Shown here piece after piece: positions 57,113 to 64,000 of a stretch of 64,000 nt of DNA; position 1 is the stretch's first letter; each line of letters opens with the position of its first letter. The position numbers and the translations under genes are program-made. The notes below the pieces were generated by a model, which was given only the letters and a program-made list of their open reading frames with translations, was not told the DNA's origin and did not search any database. This DNA comes from Lantana camara (taxonomy: Eukaryota > Streptophyta > Magnoliopsida > Lamiales > Verbenaceae). The DNA lies in assembly GCA_037501455.1 (NCBI GenBank), contig CM074855.1:30537001-30601000 (forward strand), in the 5' to 3' direction.

Positions 57113-57835
57113 ATGATCGTTGGTGGCTCATCAGGAGGGGACTCTAACGCCTCCCATCGTCGTTACGTCAGGAGTTATGACCAACGTCCCTCAGCGTTCA
57201 AACAAGTCTACGCCATCAAGGAAACAAGCGTCAGCCACTCCAAGGAGAATGAGGTGGTAGGGTTCAGCGATGGGGACTTAGCGCACATTGAAGCACCCCA
57301 TGAGGTCGGTGAAACCTCTGACTGCCCCATGGTAGTTAGTCTAGATGTCCACAACCACGTTGTAAAGAGGGTTTTGGTCGATAGTGGAAGCTCTGTTAAT
57401 GTTTTGCCTTACTCAACTTTCCAAAAAATGAATATTACCAACATTCTCCTCGAACCCCTCAAAACAGCCCTCATTGGCTTTGGGGGTTCCGAGGTTGTCC
57501 CTCGTGGACAAATTCGCTTGGCCACCTCTTTCGGTCGTGTCCCACAGCTGAAGACGCACATGGTCACCTACGCGGTAGTCGAAATTGAGATCCCATATAA
57601 CATCATAATTGGGCGTCCTGCCCTCGTTGATTTCAAGGCGATCATTTCGACCTACCATCAGAAGATCAAATTCCCTACCCCTGAGGGGGTTGGCAAAGGC
57701 CTTTACAATGTCCGAGAGGCCTGGGAATGTTACATGTTGTCCCTTAAAAAGCCCAAAGCAGAGAAGACATTCCAGATAGGATCCACTAAGAAGTCGGTGG
57801 ACTTCCCCAACCTGGACGAAGACAGCCCCGTATAG
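57113..57835 (+). pseudogene. Element D aspartic protease region
   Basis: 240 open codons. The active site VLVDSGSSVNVL is near residue 90 and IIIGRPALVDFKAI is near residue 160, a retropepsin fold with the D-S-G triad intact. The ATG is internal to the original polyprotein, so the boundaries are those of the surviving frame. Confidence 0.82.
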
Positions 57836-57848
57836 AAAAAGAGCCAAA

Positions 57849-60092
57849 ATGAATAAAAACAAAAACAAAAAGAAAGATCCCAGTACCGGAAGTCGTCCCG
57901 AGGGTAACTCACCCAGAGCGGTCGGGGAATCCTCCTCGGAAGAAGACGCGCATGAAGGCGAAGTTGTGGACGCTGAAAATCGTTTGACAGGGAAAAAAAG
58001 GGCACTCGAATTCCCTAGCCCCGAGGCACAGATTGAGCCCATGGAGAAATTTCTGACCATTGTACTGGAGCCTGGGAACAAAGATAAAACCACCCAGATT
58101 GGGTCCAATCTCTCGAGGCCCTCGCAGATCATGATGATCGACTTCCTAAGAGAGAATATTGACGTCTTTGCCTGGAAAGCTTCTGATCTAACCGGGATTG
58201 ACCCGAGCGTCATAGTTCACAGGCTCAATGTGGACCCCGCCTTTAAACCAATCAAGCAAAAGAAGAGAGATGTACATGGATTTTGAAAGAAGGTTATTGA
58301 GGAAGAAGTGAACAAGCTCCTCGAAGCCCAGTATATTGAGCCCATACTGTACCCAGAATGGCTTTGCAATGTGGTGCTAGTACCCAAGAGAGCTAACAAA
58401 TGGCGCATGTGCAACGATTTTACTGATCTCAACAAGGCATGCCCCAAGGATCCTTACCCCTTACCCCGGATTGATCAGCTGGTGGATTCGACCTCAGGGT
58501 GTGAGCTAATGAGCATGATGGATGTTTTCTAAGGGTATTACCAAATCTTCATGGCCCCTGAGGATCATCCCAATACCTCATTCGTTGTGCACGTGGGGGT
58601 ATATTGCTTCTTAGTTATGCCTTTCGGGCTCAAGAATACGGAAGCCACATACCAGTGCCTTGTTAACAGGATGTTTGAGAAAGAAATTGGAGGGTCCATG
58701 GAAGTTTACGTGGATGATATGATAGTCAAAAGTGAGCCTCAAGCCTCACATTTGGAGGATCTCAAGCGCACGCTTGGCATCTTGCGCCAATATGGTATGA
58801 AACTGAATCCCTCTAAGTGGATATTTGGGGTACGGGGTGGAAAGTTCTTGGGCTATATGGTGAGCCATCACGGAATTGAGGCCAATTTGGAAAAGATCAA
58901 AGCCATCCTGGATATTCCTTCCCCTCGTAATGTCCGTGAAGTACAAGTGTTAGTAGGAAAGATCATCTCTTTGAATAGATTCATCTCCCGCTCAGCAGAT
59001 AAAAATCTCCCATTCTTCAAAATTCTACGCTACGCTCGGGATTTCTCTTGGACCGAGGAATGTGAAAAGGCGTTACAAGATATGAAAGCTTACCTCTCGA
59101 GCGCACCACTCTTGACAAAACCAATGGAAGGTGAAAACTTGTTCGTATATCTCTCTATTTCCGCTGAAGCCACGAGCACGGTTTTGGTGGCTGTACGCGA
59201 GCGCAAATATTTGTCGGTTTATTACTTGAGTAAGACTTTACAGGGCGCTGAAAAGAAATATCTAGAAATCGAAAAGTTTGCCTTTGCCCTCGTTAACGCC
59301 TCGTGGAGGCTGAGGCCTTATTTTCAAGCACACTCGATCACTATCCTTACAGATCAACCATTGAGGCAAGTTTTGTCCAAACCAGACGTCTCAGGAAAGC
59401 TAATAAAGTGGGCTATTGAGTTAAGTCAGTTTGACATTGGTTTTGAGCCCAGAACGGCGATACAGACACATGTGGTTGCTGACCTATTGATTGAACGGTT
59501 CGGTTTAGAGCCCTCGGTTCTTGAGAATGAAGGCTTGTGGGTCCTACACACAGATGGTTCATCGATCTCTCAGGGGGGAGGAGCAGGGGTAACCCTCAGG
59601 GATCCTAACGGAATTGAAATAGACTTCGCAATCAGGTTGGATTTTCAAGTCACAAGCAACGAAGCCGAATACGAGGCTCTCATTCAAGGACTAAAAATTG
59701 CTTTTCAAAACAGAGCCTCCAGGATCACCGCTTATGTTGATTCACAACTAATTGCAAGTCAGATTGAAGAAACTTATGAGACTCGAGAAACCACCATGGT
59801 GCAGTACTTAGGGAAAGCGAAGGAAGTAATCGGAAAGTTTAAAGAATTTCACTTACTGCAAGTCCCACGAGTGGAAAATGAGCATGCAGATGCTTTGTCC
59901 AATTTTGCTTCCGCCCTCGAAGGATCCTTCGAACATTCCATCACATTCCTGAAAACGGAGGAACAGTTGATACAAGGGAAAGACCCTACCCGAGCGGCAG
60001 CCATGATTGATCCCACCGAGCCATGCTGGCTCGACAACATCGTCAGGTTTCTTAAGGATGGTGTTTGTCCCACTGACAAAGTGGAGGCATGA
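57849..60092 (+). pseudogene. Element D reverse transcriptase and two RNase H domains
   Basis: Linker with FLRENIDVFAWKASDL, then RT broken by TGA (58284-58286) and TAA (58530-58532). The surviving 58551-60092 frame has PFGLKNTEATYQ and catalytic YVDDM (about 58708). The gypsy RNase H follows (TEECEKALQDMKAYLSSAPL, then LTDQPLRQVL), but its first catalytic position reads YLSISAEATSTVL, so the usual D is absent. A second, archaeal-type RNase H starts at about 59529 (LWVLHTDGSS, NEAEYEALIQGL, YVDSQLIASQI, ENEHADALS) and keeps its D, E, D, D residues. Confidence 0.85.
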
Positions 60093-61262
60093 AAAATCCG
60101 GAACAAGGCCCCTCGTATTTCCCTGGATTTCAAGGGGAGACTTTTCAAGAAGTCCTGTCAAGGCCCACCAATGAGATGTTTGAGGCCTTCAGAAGCCAAG
60201 GAGACCCTCGAACACATTCACGGTGGAAGCTGCGGGAATCACTTTGGAGGGCGTATCCTTGCCAAGAAAATTCTGAGATGCGGGTTCTATTGGCCCTCGG
60301 TCCTCCAGGATGCCATTGTATTTTCCAGGAAATATCCTAAGTGCCAGTTTCACTCTAATGTTCCCCAATTACCAATTGCTCAAATGATCCATATGGACGT
60401 CTTATGGCCCTTTGATCAATGGGGTATCGATATCTTGGGCCCCTTGCCTATGGCGGTCGGACAGAAAAAGTTCGTCATTCTAGCCGTCGATTACTTCACC
60501 AAATGGGCCGAGGCTGAGGCCATCGCAAAAATCACTTTCAGAGTGGTAAGGGACTTCATATGGAAGAACATCATTTGTAGATACAACATTCTGAGGGTAC
60601 TCATTTCAGACAATGGGTCCCAATTCATAGCAGCAGACACCCGAGAATGGTGCTCGGAGTTAGGCATTGAGCAACGCTTCACTTACGTGGGTCACCCCCA
60701 AGCTAACGGTCAAGCTGAAGTCACCAACAGGATCATTCTGCAACACTTGAAAGCCATGCTCGAAAGCGAAAGGAGCGAATGGGCTGATGAGTTATAAGGG
60801 GCTTTATGGGCTTACCGTACCACCACATGAGCAGCCACAGGTGAAACCCCTTACTCGCTCGTTTATGGCTCAGAGGCAATGATACCTACGAAAATTGCAC
60901 AAGAATCCGCTCGAGTGGCATACTTCGAGCCTAGAGTCAATGAGGAAAACAGGGCATTTGAACTGGATCTTTTGGAGGGGAAAAGAGACAAAGCCTGGGC
61001 ACGTATCCATGAATACAAGGCGTCTATGGCTCGGTAATATAACAAGCAAGTCAAAGAAAAAATGTTCCAGATGGGGGACTTAGTCTTGAAGAAGGTTGAA
61101 GTATCCAAGCATGTGGGTAAATTGGATCCCAATTGGAAAGGTCCATTCAAAGTTATACAAGTCAGAGCCAACAATACGACACGCTTGAGACACTCCGGGG
61201 CGATCGTCTCCCACGTCCGTGGAATGCATGCAACCTTCGACGGTTCTACGTTTAAATCTTGA
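60093..61262 (+). pseudogene. Element D integrase, broken
   Basis: Zinc finger with HGGSCGNH but RKYPKCQ in place of two cysteines (one C lost). Then the DDE core: D in QWGIDILGPLP, D in ISDNGSQF, E in ANGQAEVTNR. TAA at about 60795 and further stops interrupt. The C-terminal module GDLVLKKVEV...GKLDPNWKGPFKV is at 61068-61160 and the frame ends at 61262. Inactive. Confidence 0.85.
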
Positions 61263-61378
61263 AAAACTTTGTAAAATCCCACTTTTGGGTGTTATGTAAC
61301 CCTTGTTTACAGGCGTTATATATATTGGAATGATTTTTCTCTACAAAAGCAGGTATTTTATGTTCTCGTTATGATAAA

Positions 61379-62233
61379 TGATTCCCCCTTGGAAACCTAG
61401 GTCATAGCCACACAGGTCCAAGGTGCGTGAATCCACCATTACTGAGGATGAAATATACTTAGCAAGCTCCAAAATCCCACCTAGAGGTTCGCCCTCTTTG
61501 AGAAGCTGAACGAGCGCTGAATGCAAAGCAGAGAACGAATTCAACAAATCCAACCGGATCTCGCTCCTAGCTCGCGTTCAGATTCTCCAGTGCTTGGGAA
61601 AATCTCCCAGCAAACGCATACAGCCTAGCTCGATGCCCAGCTCAGATGAGCTTCCGCATGCCCAGCTCCCCCCTCATCGTACAGCCTTGGCCCGGGTCCA
61701 CCCTTGGATCTGCAAGCCCATCAGGCTCATGGTAGATACGAGTGTGCTCCCAGCCCTCGTTAGCAACCCAAAACGGCTCTCTGACACCCCGTACGCACCC
61801 ACGCACCTGCCGCTGTTGCCCGCACCACTTTTTCACCAGCTTTTCCAGGAGGTTCCTCCTAGGTTTCTCCTCATTACGCCATGTGTTAGGGCAACATTAG
61901 GCCAGGACCACAAGGTGCAAATTACCGAAGGGTCCCTGACCCTCAACTATAAATAGGAGTATTCATCTCCACCACTGTAAGCAATCTCCATTACTAAAAC
62001 TCTGCATTCACTTGGTTTCATCTTCTCTTTCAGATCATCATCTGACTTGAGCGTCGGAGAGCAAACTGGGTATCACCCCTAGTTCCCCCATCTTGGCCTT
62101 CTGATCTCTGTTTTGTGGTGTTTGTCCTAGCACGATGAACCCCCCAGATTTTCCAGAGAATTCCATCCTGTTTCCCCACATCAAACAAATTCTAAAAGTG
62201 TTGGAGTTTGGACATCCGAAATCAGACCCATCA
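61379..62233 (+). repeat. Element D 3' LTR; left boundary uncertain
   Basis: The right end GACCCATCA and the stretch from about 61640 match the 5' LTR. TGATTCCCCC at 61379 is the best candidate start (855 bp, close to the 5' LTR length), but 61379-61630 does not align well with the 5' LTR start, and no clear PPT precedes it. Confidence 0.6.
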
Positions 62234-62729
62234 GAATCTATTTTTTATTAAATTATTTGTGTGTTTAAATATTATATATTATCATAGTAATATGTTAGTA
62301 GCATTGTATATAATGATATGTTGTTGTAATTATTGAATTGCAATATTATTAAATCATATTTATTATCAAAATAAGTAGATAAAAATATATAATATATTAT
62401 ATATTTAGTATTACTAAATCATATAAATATAGATTAATTTATTGCATATTTATATATATAAACTATTAAACACTATAATATATATATATATATAAAAAAT
62501 ACAATATGCATATCAATATATTTATATAATATAAATATATATATACTAGCTTGCGAGCCGGCTTACAAGCCTCGAGTCTCAAAAAAATAGACTTGAGTTC
62601 GGTTTGACACACAACTCGAGCACGATTAAACTTGGCTTGGGCTTGACATCGTCCGAGTTCGAGTTGAGTCAGCTTGAGCTCGGCTCGTGCGACTCACAAG
62701 CCAGTTCGGCCCAGAGCACAATACCCCTA

Positions 62730-63540
62730 AACAAAACCATCAAATAATCCATTAAATAACAATTATATATTAAATATTATGTAATTAAATTTATTTTTTT
62801 GTATCAAATTTGTTATTTAAAAAAGAAAATATTACATTTTCTTACTAATCGGGCTGGATCTTTTATCGGATTTGATCCGACCTAATTATGTATGGATTCA
62901 AAAATAATGAATTCGATTCCTATAGAATTTGGAATCGAATCCGATTATTTTGTTTTTTATCAAATTCGAGTCTAAAATCTCGTGATCCCATCCAAATCCG
63001 ACCCGTTGACGGCCCTATTCGGTGTAGAGTAGATTGGAAGTCTGTTTCAGATCTATATGAAGAAAACCACACATTCAATTGGGCTATTTTTTTTCGAAAA
63101 AAAAAAAACATTCAATTGGGCTGATCGAAATGAATCTATTAATAACCATATTCATACCTTGAATTAAGCTCAAAATTTTAATTTATCATTTTTTCTAAAT
63201 CTTCTATCAATCACATAATAAATATAAAATATTTGTACTCTCGCTATACGGATTTAATCGAATCAGATCGAGTTTAGAATTATCCATATATATTTGGAAA
63301 ATTCTACGGGCTCGAAAGATAATAGTATAGACTAATAGTATAGATTAATGAAAGAATTAGCTGCAGGAATCCAAAACCCACATTGCGTCACTTACAATAG
63401 ATTTTTCATTTGATGTGACAATGTCAATGATTGAGACGCAAAAGAAAACCCCACTCATCTCTATCATACTGTCACCTCACCTGTGATGCTAATCAATATT
63501 CAAATATATATTAGCCTAGCTAAGCCATAATTAATCCCAA
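62730..63540. other. AT-rich DNA with a possible MITE trace
   Basis: Starts with the right TSD of the hAT-like element. Around 62850-63020, words such as TCGGATTTGATCCGACC and CCCGTTGACGGCCCTA resemble ends of another small hAT-type MITE, but I could not pair both termini. No gene seen. Confidence 0.4.
63086..63107 (+). mobile_element. Micro-retroposition: 22 nt insert with 15-bp TSD
   Basis: ACATTCAATTGGGCT at 63071-63085 and 63108-63122 flanks ATTTTTTTTCG plus 11 A. Same architecture as at 27302 and 39895. Confidence 0.62.
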
Positions 63541-63615
63541 TATTAGCTTTTCAAGAAAAACTATCAATTCCGAAGCCAAATCAAACGCCGGCCAAAGCCG
63601 GCTCTCAGAAAGAAT

Positions 63616-64000
63616 ATGGCTCCTCAAGATACTCCCAGTCATAAAAGTTAGTAATTTGCCTTCATTCCTATATATACATACATACATATCATTTTTATTT
63701 TTATTTTTTAGCATATTTCTTGGTTTTTATGTGTGTATTATTTGAAGTTTCTTTCACACACTCTGTTCTTCGTGTCCATTTGTGTGATGGATAAAATCAG
63801 AATATGAGTTTCTGCTCATTGAAATGTGTTCTTGTTTGATCATGATCTCATTAAGTTATACTAATCATGCTTAATGATGCCCTCCCTCTTTTCCTCAAAT
63901 TCTTTGATTTTTGTTCTGTGATTATGTCATACTATTGATTATTGAAACTTGCAAACATTAGAAACAGAGCAAAATCATGGCGGGCAACTACAGATTGGAA
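63616..64000 (+). CDS. Possible 5' end of a host gene, running off the right edge
   Basis: A short exon from ATG 63616 (MAPQDTPSHK) ends at 63646 before GTTAGT. A 315-bp T-rich intron could end at AG 63961, and exon 2 would continue in frame as TEQNHGGQLQIG. Alternatively the 63616 exon is 5' UTR and translation starts at ATG 63977 (MAGNYRLE). A TATA-like ATATATATTA lies near 63505. No domain is visible in so few residues; the product is unknown. Confidence 0.3.

Larger units (their letters stand above)
41737..62233 (+). mobile_element. Element D: Tat-like gypsy LTR retrotransposon with dual RNase H, holding two nested insertions
   Basis: TGAT...ATCA termini with TSD GAATC (41732-41736, 62234-62238). 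Order: 5' LTR (split by a solo LTR), PBS, gag (split by element C), PR, RT, RNase H, second RNase H, integrase, 3' LTR. Many stops and frameshifts. The two LTRs differ by roughly 6% over about 580 comparable bases, so it is older than A, C and G. The extra RNase H after the gypsy RNase H is a known mark of the Tat lineage. Confidence 0.85.
40999..62729. mobile_element. hAT-like non-autonomous element split by element D
   Basis: Left end TAGGGGTTCG at 40999, right end ...ACCCCTA at 62729, flanked by the 8-bp direct repeat AACAAAAC (40991-40998 and 62730-62737). TIR-type TAGGGGT and an 8-bp TSD fit the hAT superfamily. Both arms have the GAGCTTGAGC/GCTCGGCTCG-rich subterminal sequence common in plant hAT MITEs. 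Without element D (41737-62233 plus one TSD) it would be about 1.2 kb, AT-rich and non-coding. Confidence 0.75.

Overview
The window is eukaryotic nuclear DNA from a flowering plant, most likely a eudicot. It is AT-rich, contains no bacterial operons or CRISPR arrays, and is built almost entirely from plant transposable elements nested in one another. Lineage names (Tekay/Del-like, Athila-like, Tat-like, Copia, CACTA, MULE, hAT, L1-type LINE) come from recognised protein motifs, primer-binding sites (PBS), polypurine tracts (PPT), terminal sequences and target-site duplications (TSDs). No database search was run.

Left nest (1-22865), four elements deep. A minus-strand Copia-like element F (5' LTR 20678-22865) appears to be split by a minus-strand Tekay-like gypsy element B (5' LTR 17396-20018, gag 15990-17135, broken pol). 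B is cut inside its integrase by a plus-strand Athila-like element (pol 7432-10783, 3' LTR 11899-13349). That element is cut inside its pol by the minus-strand non-autonomous Tekay-like element A (1-7430), whose two LTRs are nearly identical. The far ends of all four lie left of the window.

Middle (22866-40998). A 3.5-kb solo LTR of the A/B superfamily has a perfect 5-bp TSD. Next come a decayed LINE fragment and a 6.1-kb CACTA transposon (28608-34722). The CACTA element carries a spliced TNP1-like (Transposase_24-type) gene and is itself interrupted by a 1.56-kb MULE with about 550-bp terminal inverted repeats. A C-terminal cyclophilin gene fragment follows. Then comes a small Copia element G (34950-39463) with intact ends and TSD but a scrambled, largely inverted interior.

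Right nest (40999-62729). A non-autonomous hAT-like element (8-bp TSD) was split by a Tat-like gypsy element D with two RNase H domains. D's 5' LTR contains another solo Tekay-like LTR. D's gag contains a 10-kb Copia element C, whose LTRs are almost identical although its coding region is ruined. After 62729 there is AT-rich DNA and possibly the 5' end of a host gene running off the right edge.

Most coding regions are dead: in-frame stops, frameshifts and deletions are noted under each entry. The most open frames are the gag of B, the inverted PR-INT-RT block of G and the TNP1-like gene of the CACTA element. The most unusual signals are (i) clusters of short palindromes at equivalent places in related LTRs, with a different palindrome sequence in each copy and paired flanking changes; (ii) a hairpin next to the LTR TATA box with compensatory changes; (iii) the scrambled Copia element G; (iv) the recently mobile but coding-dead element C; and (v) three tiny poly(A)-bearing insertions with 13-17 bp TSDs.
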